The position numbers and the translations under genes are program-made. The notes under the pieces are model-generated. The model was not told the origin of the DNA. It made no database searches and saw only the letters and a program-made list of their open reading frames with translations. Shown here one piece after another: positions 1-8,812 of a stretch of DNA of 39,592 nucleotides. Source of the DNA: CAZUXY01 sp964624235. Lineage in GTDB: Bacteria; Spirochaetota; UBA4802; UBA5368. The stretch spans positions 1 through 39,592 of the forward strand of contig CAZUXY010000046.1 of NCBI GenBank assembly GCA_964624235.1, in the 5' to 3' direction. How positions within the stretch are numbered: position 1 is the first letter of the stretch; the number at the start of each line of letters is the position of its first letter.

Positions 1-335
1 CCCGATACCAGCGGATTGGGGTCCACCGCGGCTACGACCACTCTCGCTATCCCCGACTTGATGATAGCTTCTGTGCAGGGAGGGGTTTTACCGTAGTGGC
101 AGCAGGGTTCCAGGCTTACGTACATGTCAGCTCCCGCGAGGGGGCCCTTGGATTTTTTTATCGCGTCTATTTCCGCATGATCGCCACCGCATTCGCAGGT
201 GCCGCCGCTCGAGATGATCTCCCCGTCCCGCACTATCACCGCCCCCACGGGCGGATTAGGAGAAGTCTGCCCTATGCGGCTGAAGGCGAGATCCAGCGCC
301 TTCTTCATGAATTCAGGATTAATGTTTTGCGCCAT
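1..335 (-). CDS. ribD: RibD deaminase domain, cut by window edge
   Basis: This is the N-terminal part (about 111 residues) of the riboflavin biosynthesis deaminase, which deaminates the pyrimidine intermediate derived from GTP in the cytosol. The cytidine-deaminase-type zinc site is visible: HAE at residues 53-55 and the PCCHYGKTPPC segment with Cys78 and Cys87. The early segment TSPNPPVGAV is also typical of RibD. Translation starts at ATG 335, so the first 17 bases overlap the end of the upstream membrane-protein gene; that suggests co-transcription at the tail of the yajC-secDF cluster. The C-terminal reductase domain, if present, lies outside the window, so a deaminase-only protein cannot be excluded. 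Family identity is secure. Confidence 0.93.
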   Translation of the reverse strand, partial: MAQNINPEFMKKALDLAFSRIGQTSPNPPVGAVIVRDGEIISSGGTCECGGDHAEIDAIKKSKGPLAGADMYVSLEPCCHYGKTPPCTEAIIKSGIARVVVAAVDPNPLVS

Positions 336-1254
336 TTCCTATACCATAGCGGTCCATGATCACATCCCTGTCGGCCTGCAGCTCGAGTTTCTCGATGAGT
401 GAATCAGCGACACGCCGGTGCGTTTCCCTGTTATAACGCAGAGTTTCTCTCCAGCCGCCGATTATACTGCCGCCGTAAAACATACCCGCTCCGGTACAGA
501 ACAGGATCGCCATTGATGTATCCCCGTTCGAAACCGAGATCGCTGTCAGGGCAGACATCACCGTTACCACAATTAATGCAATAACCCCGGTGGGCCGGTT
601 CCCGCCGTACGCATATCCCATCCCGGGAAACAGTCCCAGTGCCAGCGCCAGGGCCGGGCTTTTCTTTTGCTCAAGGAGCTTTTCCGTGTAACTCATTAAT
701 TCACGGTATTTCTGCTCCGGTATAAATCGCCCGGCATCATCGGGCCGGCCGGATTTTATATCTTTAAAATCTTCTTTTTCCGATAACATATGGAACAACA
801 GACAGCGTTTTTGAAGCATTTCATATAAAGGTTGACCGCATGACGGTGTTACGCATGCATCCCTGTGCGGGCACTTTGCTGCTGTAAGAGTATTTTTAAA
901 AAGACAGGCATCAAGTCTGAACAGAGTGTAAATACAGCGCAGATCTCTGCCGGCGGAGGGGGGCATCCTATGGATGATTTCATCGTACTGTTGCCCATGG
1001 AAGAGGAGATAGAGTTCGGTAACCGCGGATTTTTCCGTGGGGATATACCCCGGATAATAGGATTGTATTCTTTTAAGTTCCATGTACGCCCGGTAGTACT
1101 CCCTGCGGGAAATCAGGTGGCGGGTGAATCCCATAATCTGTTCGGGCGCATATTCCACCGCATCCTTTTTCTGCAGTGCGTACACGTCATGGTTCAAGAG
1201 TCCGGTCAATTGCAAACCTGCGACAGCAACGGCGATGACCGTCAAACGAACCAT
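319..1254 (-). CDS. Unknown secreted/membrane protein between secF and ribD
   Basis: I do not recognise a named family. The 311-residue product starts with a hydrophobic signal-like segment (about residues 3-26) and has a cysteine-containing middle region (Cys residues around 107-150). Its C-terminal part holds two or three membrane segments (about 205-280) beginning with LGLFPGMGYAYGGNRPTG. A Pro-Gly-Gly-Tyr-rich turn of this kind before a membrane hairpin is seen in small TM2-like or DUF5683-like membrane proteins, so an envelope location is likely. The gene starts 6 bp after secF and overlaps ribD, so it is probably part of the same transcript. No catalytic motif is visible and the function is unknown. 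Confidence 0.75.
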   Translation of the reverse strand: MVRLTVIAVAVAGLQLTGLLNHDVYALQKKDAVEYAPEQIMGFTRHLISRREYYRAYMELKRIQSYYPGYIPTEKSAVTELYLLFHGQQYDEIIHRMPPSAGRDLRCIYTLFRLDACLFKNTLTAAKCPHRDACVTPSCGQPLYEMLQKRCLLFHMLSEKEDFKDIKSGRPDDAGRFIPEQKYRELMSYTEKLLEQKKSPALALALGLFPGMGYAYGGNRPTGVIALIVVTVMSALTAISVSNGDTSMAILFCTGAGMFYGGSIIGGWRETLRYNRETHRRVADSLIEKLELQADRDVIMDRYGIGNGAKH

Positions 1255-1260
1255 GGTTTT

Positions 1261-2145
1261 TTACTTGGCGGCAAACTTCTCCCAGGCGAGTACCGCAGGG
1301 GACGCGATGTAAATGGTGGAGTAAGTCCCGCTGACAAGTCCCGCAAGCATTACCAGGGCGAAATCGCTTATTGTGCCTTCACCGATCATATAAAGAGACA
1401 GCACACAGAACAGCACGGTAAGAGTGGTTATTATGGTCCGCGAGAGGGTCTCCCAGATCGATGAATCGATGATCTGGGTATAGGTCTGTTTTGATTTGAT
1501 CTGGATATTTTCCCTGACCCTGTCGAATATTACGATCGTGTCGTTTACCGAGAAACCGAATATAGTCAGGATGGCGGCGATAATGGGGATATTGATCTCG
1601 ACACCGGTGAAACCGCAGAACAGAAGCGCGAACACGACATCATGCAATACCGCGACCATTACGCCGGCGGAATATTTGAACTCAAACCTGAACCAGAGAT
1701 ACAGCATCATGAACACAATCGCGACTATGCCGAGCTTCATCGCCGATTTCTTCAGAAAGTTCCCGATGGCGGGTCCCACCGTTTCAACCCCGAGAACTTT
1801 CACATTTTTAAACTTTTTGTTTATCAGGTCCTGTATGATCTGGGAGCTTTTTTCCGAACTTTCCCCCCTGGCCAGCAGTTTAGATGAAATCACATACTCA
1901 TTGAGTTCCTCTTTCCCGATTCGTTGCACGTCTACACTGAGTCCACCTTCGTTCAACTCACGCCTGATATCGTTTAAATGCACCGTTTTTTCGAAATCCG
2001 CCGTGATCTTCACTCCTCCGGCGAAATCGATTCCCCAAGTGAATCCGCCCTTCATGTACGTACCCACGCTGAAGACAACGAACACCACCCCAGAGAGTCC
2101 CAAGGCGATGAATTTATATTTTAAAAAACTTATGGATTTGTCCAA
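1261..2145 (-). CDS. secF: Protein translocase subunit SecF
   Basis: SecF is an inner-membrane partner of SecD in the Sec holotranslocon; the pair uses the proton gradient to help proteins leave SecYEG on the periplasmic side. The 294-residue length is normal. It has an N-terminal membrane segment (about 13-32), a periplasmic domain with the GIDFAGG motif at about 39-45, and five more membrane segments after about residue 125. The family motif FSVNDTIVIFDRVREN is present near residue 200. The gene follows secD after 11 bp, as in most bacteria, and is followed after 6 bp by an unknown membrane protein. Confidence 0.97.
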   Translation of the reverse strand: MDKSISFLKYKFIALGLSGVVFVVFSVGTYMKGGFTWGIDFAGGVKITADFEKTVHLNDIRRELNEGGLSVDVQRIGKEELNEYVISSKLLARGESSEKSSQIIQDLINKKFKNVKVLGVETVGPAIGNFLKKSAMKLGIVAIVFMMLYLWFRFEFKYSAGVMVAVLHDVVFALLFCGFTGVEINIPIIAAILTIFGFSVNDTIVIFDRVRENIQIKSKQTYTQIIDSSIWETLSRTIITTLTVLFCVLSLYMIGEGTISDFALVMLAGLVSGTYSTIYIASPAVLAWEKFAAK

Positions 2146-2156
2146 GGGAGTGCTCC

Positions 2157-3821
2157 TTATATACTTAATTTCTGAATATTCTTTTTCATGGAAATGGACT
2201 CATAGACAAACCTGGTAATATACAACACCACAAACATACTGCAGATGATACCGATTGAAAGGGTAACCGCAAATCCCTTTATGGGGCCGGTCCCGAACTG
2301 GGCCAGTACAAATGCCGCGATGAGAGTGGTCAGGTTCGAGTCGAAAATCGCCCAGAACGCCCTGTCGAACCCATTGGTTACGGCAACCCTGACCGACTTT
2401 CCGTTTCTGAACTCCTCTTTCATCCTTTCGTAGATAAGCACGTTGCCGTCCACCGCCATACCTATGGTGAGTATCAGACCCGCGATCCCCGGCAGGGTAA
2501 GAGTGAATCCCAGCCATGACAACAGGGCCAGCATTAAGGTGAAGTTTATCACCAGTCCGATATTTGCGAGCACGCCCGCAACCTTGTAGTACGCTATCAT
2601 AAAGAGCATCACACCGCACAGGGCCACGAGGGTGGCTTTTATCCCCGCATCAATGGCGTCCTGCCCCAGGGAGGGGCCCACGGTTCTTTCTTCGATAATT
2701 GCCAGGTTTACCGGCAGCGCCCCTTCCTTGATGATCCGCGCCAGGGTGTTGACCTCTTCAAAGGTAAAATCACCCTGTATTAGGGCCTGACCCGTTGAAA
2801 TCTGCACATTGATCTGTGGTGCGCTGCGGATTTTATCATCGATGATGACCGCCATTCTTTTACCATGGTTCTTCTCGGAGGTCACATCGGCGAATTTCGT
2901 GGCCCCTTCGGGAGTAGTGGTAAAATGGACCGCCATACGGCCATATTCATCCTGCCCCACCCATGCTTTGCTGATGTCGTTACCGGCCAGTGCTATCTCA
3001 CGATTCAGCGCCATGGGGTATGCGGGAAATATCTTTTTTGTGTTCTCGTCCCGCTGATAATAATACAGCAGTTCCAGTTGGGCGGGGAGTTTTATATCAC
3101 GGGATATATCATTGAGCAAGGCAGATTGTTCATCCGGATTGTCGTTGAGCTTCTGGTTTTTCATGCCCGCGACAAGAACCTTGAAACGCTCCCCCGCAAC
3201 GCGTGTATAGTCGTCGTTGACAATACGGTATTCCACGCGACCCGTGGTGCCGATGGCTTTTTTCACGCTGGAGGGGTCTTTTACCCCGGGGAGCTGTATT
3301 TCAATCGCTTCCGCACCCCGCGGCCTGATTGACGGTTCCGATACGCCGAATTTATCGATCCTGTTGCGCAACAGCTCAAGTGCCTGCTGGGTAATGTCGG
3401 TCTTGTCTTTGTCGGTCAGCTTGCGGTTTTCCTTCTTTTCAATGCTTTCAAAATCGGCCCGCAGCACCAGGTTCATGCCTCCCTGAAGGTCCAGACCCAG
3501 ATTCATTTTTTTTGCCAGCAACGCCTTCTCTGCCCAGTGGGGCAATATCTGCACGCTTCGTACACCCTGGAAGGTCTTCACCTCGTTCATCACGGCGTCG
3601 CTGAGCCCGTAACCTCTGATCCGTATGGTATTTTCCTTTTTTGCAACCGCGTATTTCGAAACCGGGAATCTTTTATCAATAGCCCCGATCTGGTCCGCAA
3701 CCGCATCGCTTTCCAGTGTAATCAGCATTTCCATTTCGCCCACTGTGGGGAGAATGAGTAATACCGCGAACGCGATAATAGCTATTATCAATATGGATTT
3801 ATATACCATATCACGTGTCAT
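2157..3821 (-). CDS. secD: Protein translocase subunit SecD
   Basis: SecD is an RND-family inner-membrane protein that works with SecF to pull or release exported proteins. The 554-residue product has an N-terminal membrane segment (about 8-27), a long periplasmic region with the DLQGGMNLVLRADF motif near residue 113, a VGPSLG motif near 385, and a C-terminal bundle of five membrane segments containing IGMAVDGNVLIYERMKEE. The chosen ATG at 3821 has GAGGG five bases upstream; the in-frame Met at residue 5 is a weaker alternative. It sits between an unknown Lys/Pro-rich membrane protein and secF. The length is normal and no disruption is seen. Confidence 0.97.
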   Translation of the reverse strand: MTRDMVYKSILIIAIIAFAVLLILPTVGEMEMLITLESDAVADQIGAIDKRFPVSKYAVAKKENTIRIRGYGLSDAVMNEVKTFQGVRSVQILPHWAEKALLAKKMNLGLDLQGGMNLVLRADFESIEKKENRKLTDKDKTDITQQALELLRNRIDKFGVSEPSIRPRGAEAIEIQLPGVKDPSSVKKAIGTTGRVEYRIVNDDYTRVAGERFKVLVAGMKNQKLNDNPDEQSALLNDISRDIKLPAQLELLYYYQRDENTKKIFPAYPMALNREIALAGNDISKAWVGQDEYGRMAVHFTTTPEGATKFADVTSEKNHGKRMAVIIDDKIRSAPQINVQISTGQALIQGDFTFEEVNTLARIIKEGALPVNLAIIEERTVGPSLGQDAIDAGIKATLVALCGVMLFMIAYYKVAGVLANIGLVINFTLMLALLSWLGFTLTLPGIAGLILTIGMAVDGNVLIYERMKEEFRNGKSVRVAVTNGFDRAFWAIFDSNLTTLIAAFVLAQFGTGPIKGFAVTLSIGIICSMFVVLYITRFVYESISMKKNIQKLSI

Positions 3822-3848
3822 ACATGCCCTCGTCTGTGTTCAATGTTT

Positions 3849-4487
3849 TCACGCCTTGGGGAATCTTTTAAGGACGCTGCTTCGACGGTTTTTTGTTCTT
3901 ATTCTGTAAAGTATGAAAATCAATAATATTATTCCCGCCAGTACGGTCTTCGCTACAAGATCAGTGGTACTTTTTGAAAAGCCGAAAAGACCTCCGGTAT
4001 CTTTTTTCGACCCGTCCTCTTTTTTTGCGTCACGTTCTTCTTTTTCTTTTACTGCATCATCCCTGACTTTTCCAGCTTCAGGCGCCTTGTAACCGGGGAT
4101 GCGCTGGTACTTGAACGGACCTTCGTGTATTAATAAAATGCCTTCATCGACAGGCTGGTTTTTCAATGCGGGATCAGGGTTCTTTTTCGCTGCCGGTTCT
4201 CTTTTAGCCTTTTCCGACTTTTCGATTTTTTTCTCTGCTGCTTTTACCGGCAAGTCGGTAGCGGGGGACTCATTGTCTTTTTTAACCGGCACTTCAGGTT
4301 TTTCCAAGCCCTTGCCGGGGAGGTTGGAATCCTTTACACCATCCACCGGCACTTCTTTTTTCTCATCCCTGGCTTCCTGACCGGTCTGTGCATACAGACT
4401 CCCCCCTCCGCACAGGGGAAACCCTGTAATCACAAGAGAGAAAACTATCACCAGTACAGGGAAAAGAGTTTTATTTGTTTTTCCCAT
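3849..4487 (-). CDS. Unknown Lys/Pro/Glu-rich membrane protein between yajC and secD
   Basis: No family is recognised. The 212-residue product has a signal peptide (about 1-34, ending in a LYAQ-type cleavage site), then a low-complexity stretch very rich in Lys, Glu and Pro (about 35-115). A short more ordered piece follows, with GPFKYQRIPGYKAPEAGK near residue 122, then another charged segment, and a single membrane helix near the C terminus (about 178-196) followed by a basic tail. The predicted layout is therefore a periplasmic charged tether anchored in the membrane. Its position inside the yajC-secDF operon suggests a role linked to protein export, but that is inference from context only. 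Confidence 0.75.
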   Translation of the reverse strand: MGKTNKTLFPVLVIVFSLVITGFPLCGGGSLYAQTGQEARDEKKEVPVDGVKDSNLPGKGLEKPEVPVKKDNESPATDLPVKAAEKKIEKSEKAKREPAAKKNPDPALKNQPVDEGILLIHEGPFKYQRIPGYKAPEAGKVRDDAVKEKEERDAKKEDGSKKDTGGLFGFSKSTTDLVAKTVLAGIILLIFILYRIRTKNRRSSVLKRFPKA

Positions 4488-4505
4488 GGGATTGTGCAGT
4501 CAGGA

Positions 4506-4829
4506 TCAGGATACCTTCCCCTGAATGGCGGACTTGGCGAATTCCACCTTTGTTCCTTCACCGATTTTTAACACTACGACGTTTTCTTCAGGCTTGATAT
4601 TCAAAATCACTCCATAGATACCGCCCACTGTAAGTACCTTGTCGCCCTTCTGCAGGGCTTCAATCATTTTTTTTCTGTCCTTTTCCTTTTTCTGTGAGGG
4701 GCGTATCAGCAAAAAATAGAATATCACCACCATGAGAACAATGGGAATAAAGCTCATCCAATTGGAACCCCCGGCATCTTTCGCACCCTGGGCCTGAGCA
4801 TAAGCGGCAGATGTAAATAAACTGATCAA
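4506..4829 (-). CDS. yajC: Preprotein translocase subunit YajC
   Basis: YajC is a small single-pass inner-membrane protein that co-purifies with SecDF. The 107-residue product has one membrane helix (about 26-43) followed by the typical LIRPSQKKEKDRKKM segment and a small beta-rich cytoplasmic domain with GDKVLTVGGIYGVI. The start codon is TTG at 4829, supported by a good GGAGG ribosome site about seven bases upstream; no better ATG exists upstream. It is the first gene of the secDF cluster and has a plausible sigma70-type promoter about 105 bases upstream. Confidence 0.95.
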   Translation of the reverse strand: MISLFTSAAYAQAQGAKDAGGSNWMSFIPIVLMVVIFYFLLIRPSQKKEKDRKKMIEALQKGDKVLTVGGIYGVILNIKPEENVVVLKIGEGTKVEFAKSAIQGKVS

Positions 4830-4933
4830 GATTTTCCTCCGTCGAGTAATATATTCATGATTTTCGCAGTATCCCCGGGGAACCGCCGATCGGGAACAAC
4901 CGCAGAGAGATTGGTACTAATAATTGAAAACAC

Positions 4934-4961
4934 AATTTAATAGTGAAAGCAATTATGTCAA
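4934..4961 (-). promoter_or_regulatory. Candidate sigma70 promoter for yajC-secDF operon
   Basis: On the minus strand there is a perfect TTGACA (4956-4961), a 16-bp spacer and TAAATT (4934-4939, four of six matches to TATAAT). Transcription would start near 4926 and give a leader of about 100 bases before the TTG start of yajC. It lies directly after the stop codon of the L,D-transpeptidase gene, so it separates the two transcription units. Confidence 0.55.
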
Positions 4962-4972
4962 CCCTTTAATCC

Positions 4973-5662
4973 CTATCGTGCCGAAATAATCACCGGCGTG
5001 CCTATGGCAATGTATCGCTCAAGTTCTATAATATCATTATTATACATACGCAGGCATCCGCTCGACGCCAGGTGCCCTATTGATCTTTCGTCATTATTCC
5101 CGTGGATCGCGATACCACCGCCCAGAGGATATGGCTTTCCACCCAAAAAAGGGATCTTACCGCCGTCGAGCGCTTTCTGATACCGCTCACGGTCCCTGTC
5201 ACGCGGAAAATCCAGCGCATAGTAGCGCGGTCCATACACATTGTCCCCCAGATCCACCCGTGGGTGTCCGTATTTGAAGTGGCCGTCCCGGGCCCTGAAG
5301 TAAACCTGGTTGATTTTTTTCATTTTTCTGTAGGAGGGGGAATCCCTGTCGGCGTCTATGCTGAGGATCTCGTTAATAGAATAAGTCCCCTCCGGGGTCC
5401 TGTTGTCGCCTGCATAAAGTTTGGTCCCACGGTCGGGATTGATCCCGTAAGCAATCGGATATTGCGCTACGACCTTGAGATCCCGGTTATAGACATAGAA
5501 ACAAAATTTTTCCTTGCTCGCGTAGAGTACGTATCCGCCCTTCCAGTTACGAAACGCCCTCGCAACCTCGCTTTTAGGGCCGGATAAAAAACAACCGCCG
5601 AGAAGGATACTCGCTGACGCAACCGCCGCTTGAACCTTTATTGTGCACAGGAGCTTCATCAT
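4973..5662 (-). CDS. L,D-transpeptidase (YkuD domain) lipoprotein
   Basis: This is an envelope enzyme of the YkuD family. Such enzymes form 3-3 peptidoglycan cross-links, or attach proteins or D-amino acids to the wall, using a catalytic cysteine. The catalytic motif is visible: IHG with His187, then SSGCLRM with Cys203. A signal peptide ends in a spirochaete-style lipobox LLGGC (Cys24), so the protein is probably anchored by lipid. The 229-residue length fits a single YkuD domain without a substrate-binding extension. It follows the skp-like gene after 11 bp and shares the bamA-side transcript, consistent with a role in building the envelope. No strong ribosome site is seen before the ATG-ATG start. 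Confidence 0.9.
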   Translation of the reverse strand: MMKLLCTIKVQAAVASASILLGGCFLSGPKSEVARAFRNWKGGYVLYASKEKFCFYVYNRDLKVVAQYPIAYGINPDRGTKLYAGDNRTPEGTYSINEILSIDADRDSPSYRKMKKINQVYFRARDGHFKYGHPRVDLGDNVYGPRYYALDFPRDRDRERYQKALDGGKIPFLGGKPYPLGGGIAIHGNNDERSIGHLASSGCLRMYNNDIIELERYIAIGTPVIISAR

Positions 5663-5673
5663 ATCAGCAAACG

Positions 5674-6171
5674 TTATCGGGACACCGGAGCGTTTCGTTT
5701 CCTCTGGGTGATGATTTCCCGCAACACCGTTTCAGTAACATCATAATCCTGAACCGCATACACCAGACAGTCACCGGTGTTATATATATAATCAATCCGC
5801 TGCCGCTTGGCCACGCTTGAAAGCGCACGCCGGATTTCATCATAAGCTTTCTGTTTCAGAAGCTCTTCCTGCGCCTGGAGTCTCTCCATTTCGGCCCTGG
5901 AGTTTTCCAGGTCCCTCAAGAGCATGCTCTTTCTCCCGGCGTCCTGAGCTGAAAGAATCTCTTTTTCTATGTTTCTTATTCGCTGCACCTGCTGTTCTTT
6001 CTGCCGGACAATCGCGGACGAACCGGTGTCGCTCTTCACCACGTATTCAAAGAGTATGCCCATATTGACATAACGGATTTTCAACTCCCGTTCATTAACG
6101 GTTCCCGGCTTGGCGCATGCCGGCATGAGAAATAGCGGGATTGTAAAAAACAGGTTGAAGATTCTTTTCAC
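5674..6171 (-). CDS. Skp/OmpH-like periplasmic chaperone, possibly lipid-anchored
   Basis: The 165-residue product has the layout of the Skp/OmpH family: a signal peptide, a short beta segment (KIRYVNMGILFEYV, about 32-45), a long charged coiled coil (about 52-125) that would form the tentacles, and a closing beta/helix piece (IDYIYNTGDCLVYA). Skp holds unfolded outer-membrane proteins in the periplasm and hands them to the Bam machine; the gene lies 23 bp downstream of bamA, the classic arrangement. The signal peptide ends in LMPAC. This could be a relaxed lipobox making it a lipoprotein, or alternatively a signal peptidase I site just after the cysteine. Sequence conservation is modest, so the call rests on architecture and context. 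Confidence 0.82.
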   Translation of the reverse strand: MKRIFNLFFTIPLFLMPACAKPGTVNERELKIRYVNMGILFEYVVKSDTGSSAIVRQKEQQVQRIRNIEKEILSAQDAGRKSMLLRDLENSRAEMERLQAQEELLKQKAYDEIRRALSSVAKRQRIDYIYNTGDCLVYAVQDYDVTETVLREIITQRKRNAPVSR

Positions 6172-6194
6172 CGATACGACTCCCGTCTTAAGGC

Positions 6195-8756
6195 TTAATA
6201 TCGCATATCCCCTATACCAAACTGGAAGGTAAAATCCCCGTACTGCTTAAAGTACCCCCGACCGGCTCCCACCCACATCATTTTCTTGCCGAACCAGAAC
6301 CGTAGAGGCATCATGGGTATCTGCACCTTGAAGCCGAAACCCCAGGAATATTTAAAATAACTCATCAGATCGGCTCTCCAGAAGTCCTTAAGATCGTACA
6401 GTTCCTTGTTCGCCTTGTCCTCATTCATGATCTCCCGGCTGCTTTCGCTCACGTCCCGTTCCCAGAAACTGTCGGCCCAGAGGGATCCGGCGTCGAAGAA
6501 AAGCACAAACCAGAGCATCTGCGGATGCACGGGGATACGGAATTCAAGACCGTAACAGATCCGGTGATAGAGGCCTGATCGCCACGAGCTTGGAAACTCC
6601 AGGTCATAGTATTCCCATCCCCTGAGTGTTTCGGGCCCGCCCAGATAAAGCCGGTCTTCCGTTTCGAGCCAGGGATTATTTTCCCGCGACTGGAACCGTT
6701 CAACAGCGCCGCGGTTGAAGGGAGGCACCATGAAGTTGGCGTTTCCTCTTAACTCGAACACGCAGGGATGAGTTTTAAGAAACGGCAGGTGGAAAGGGGA
6801 ATAGTACAGGTATATATCGGGTGAATATTTGATGAAGTGATCGTCTCCCCTGATGATTGTTCCCCCGGTAAAAGCCACCGATAACTCAAGCCGTGAGCCG
6901 CGGGTGGGGTTCATGTAGTTATCCTTTGAGTCGCGATAACCGTAAAAGGTAACGGTTCGTTTCTCCTGAATACCAAGATCGGATTCTATAAAAACCTCAT
7001 CGCTGGAGTTGCCCGTGGGATTGATAATACTTTTAAATGCATGGTTCCAGACGACACCTACACCGTAAAAATACCAGAAGCGGTAGCTCAGACCCAGGCT
7101 GTAACCGAGAGACCGTTTCTGGTACTGCGCCTCTTCATCGGTGTTGGCGAATATCGATGTCGTATCATAACTGTACAGGTAATAGTATACCGACGCATTG
7201 AAACCGATAGGCTTCCCGAACAGCCAGCGCTCATTGAAGGAAAGGGTAATAGAACTCCTCAGGGGACCATATTCAAACCGAACACCGACCCGCTGACCGT
7301 TACCGAGCAGGTTGTTCTCGGCTATATCGGCAAAAATCGAAAAGCCCGACGTCGTACCGTACCCACCACCCAGGGAAATAGTCCCCGACGGCTGCTCCTC
7401 AACATCAACGATGAGGTTCATATACCCCTCACGGCTCCCGGGACGGACATCAAAATTAACCTGTTTGAAGAATCCAAGATTGAATACCCGTTCCCTGGAT
7501 ATCTGCATCTTGTATGAATTGAAAAGTTCCCCCTCTTTAACGACCAGTTCCCGCCGGATGACCCTGTCTTTGGTTTTTTTGTTCCCCTTGATTATAATGT
7601 TTTCGATATATGCCTGGCTGCCCTCTTCGATCTGGAAATCGATGCGGACGAATTTCCGCTTTTCCGTTTTTCCGTCAACCGCTACGTCGCGCTCCTCAAC
7701 CGCCCTCTTCGGAATGACCCGCGCGAAGATGTAACCTTTGGTTGCGTAGCTGAAACTTATCATCTGCCGGTCTTTTTGAAACATGGTGTCGTTGAAAACC
7801 GCTCCTTTCTTCACCTGCTCGAACTGCGCCTCAAGTATGCGGCTTTCGATCACCTTGTTCCCCTGGATGGTGTATTTATCGAAATAATACTTTTCCCCTT
7901 CGGTGATCTTTATGGTGATGAATATGCCCCGCTTCTCTTTTTTCTCGGGGTCCACCCACTCGTATTCGACGCTGTCCTCCACCACCTGTGCATCAAGATA
8001 ACCGCGTTCCTTGTAGAAACCGATTATCCTGCCCTTGTCCTGTTCATACACATCTTTTTTGAAATCACCATCCTTGAACAGACCGCTTTCCTCGGTCTCC
8101 ATTACCTTTTTAAGACTTCTGGAGGAAAAAACGTGCGCGCCCAGGATGGAAATGTTCTCAACCTTTATCTTTTCGCCTTCATCGATGATAAAAATAACCC
8201 GGACAGCGGAAGTATCTTTTTTATAGGGCTTTACCTCATAGCGGAACACCGCATTGAAAAGGCCCTCTTCATTATATTTATGCTTGAAAGCTTCAATGCT
8301 CTTTTCTATGAGATCCTTCCTCAGCGGTTCTCCTTCCTTGACTTTAGATATTTCAGAAAGCTCGGTGTCATAAACTTCTTCCACTCCTTTAAATTCCACT
8401 TCCTTTACAACGGGACGCTCCTTGCAGATGAACCGCACCCTGACCCCGTCCTGGTAATCTTCTACCTCAACCTGAATATCCTCCAGCTGCCCCGCCTTGA
8501 ACACCGACTTGATATCCTGGCGGATTTCGGCAGTCTTCATGGGCAACCCCACTTCAGTGACCATGACTTCCCGCATATCGGCCTCATCGTTGTTCTTGAG
8601 ACCGTGAAATTCAATTTTTCTTACTATTTTACCCTCGTATTTGGAAGGCTGGGAAAAACCACCATGAATAATAAGCAATACGCTCACCGTGGCGGCGCCC
8701 AGTAGTATGATGATCAATAATGCCTTTTTCATCAGCAAAGAATTATCCCTGTGCAT
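6195..8756 (-). CDS. bamA: Outer-membrane assembly factor BamA
   Basis: BamA inserts beta-barrel proteins into the outer membrane. The 853-residue product has an N-terminal signal or anchor segment (about 10-32), five POTRA repeats (about 38-420; each recognisable by an IKGNK-like or FKGVEEV-like beta strand and a helix), and a C-terminal 16-strand barrel (about 430-853). The conserved loop-6 motif VRGF/Y appears as LRGW near residue 710. The annotated start at 8756 is followed by a second Met at 8732 (MKKALL) that would give a more standard signal peptide; either is possible. A strong GC-rich hairpin with a T run lies just before the start. The skp-like gene and the L,D-transpeptidase follow. 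Confidence 0.96.
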   Translation of the reverse strand: MHRDNSLLMKKALLIIILLGAATVSVLLIIHGGFSQPSKYEGKIVRKIEFHGLKNNDEADMREVMVTEVGLPMKTAEIRQDIKSVFKAGQLEDIQVEVEDYQDGVRVRFICKERPVVKEVEFKGVEEVYDTELSEISKVKEGEPLRKDLIEKSIEAFKHKYNEEGLFNAVFRYEVKPYKKDTSAVRVIFIIDEGEKIKVENISILGAHVFSSRSLKKVMETEESGLFKDGDFKKDVYEQDKGRIIGFYKERGYLDAQVVEDSVEYEWVDPEKKEKRGIFITIKITEGEKYYFDKYTIQGNKVIESRILEAQFEQVKKGAVFNDTMFQKDRQMISFSYATKGYIFARVIPKRAVEERDVAVDGKTEKRKFVRIDFQIEEGSQAYIENIIIKGNKKTKDRVIRRELVVKEGELFNSYKMQISRERVFNLGFFKQVNFDVRPGSREGYMNLIVDVEEQPSGTISLGGGYGTTSGFSIFADIAENNLLGNGQRVGVRFEYGPLRSSITLSFNERWLFGKPIGFNASVYYYLYSYDTTSIFANTDEEAQYQKRSLGYSLGLSYRFWYFYGVGVVWNHAFKSIINPTGNSSDEVFIESDLGIQEKRTVTFYGYRDSKDNYMNPTRGSRLELSVAFTGGTIIRGDDHFIKYSPDIYLYYSPFHLPFLKTHPCVFELRGNANFMVPPFNRGAVERFQSRENNPWLETEDRLYLGGPETLRGWEYYDLEFPSSWRSGLYHRICYGLEFRIPVHPQMLWFVLFFDAGSLWADSFWERDVSESSREIMNEDKANKELYDLKDFWRADLMSYFKYSWGFGFKVQIPMMPLRFWFGKKMMWVGAGRGYFKQYGDFTFQFGIGDMRY

Positions 8757-8758
8757 AC

Positions 8759-8791
8759 AAAAAGGCCCCCTCCCCCCCGGGCAAGGAGGCC
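8759..8791 (-). terminator. GC-rich hairpin plus T run directly before bamA
   Basis: In minus-strand RNA, GGCCUCC (8785-8791) pairs with GGGGGCC (8764-8770) through seven pairs including one G-U, with a 14-base G-rich loop, and is followed by five U (8759-8763). This is the form of an intrinsic terminator for exbB-exbD. However, it ends only two bases before the first possible bamA start and contains the only purine-rich ribosome site, so it could instead act as a leader attenuator of bamA. Confidence 0.55.
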
Positions 8792-8812
8792 CCGTTCGAT
8801 TTTTCTGGTCTC

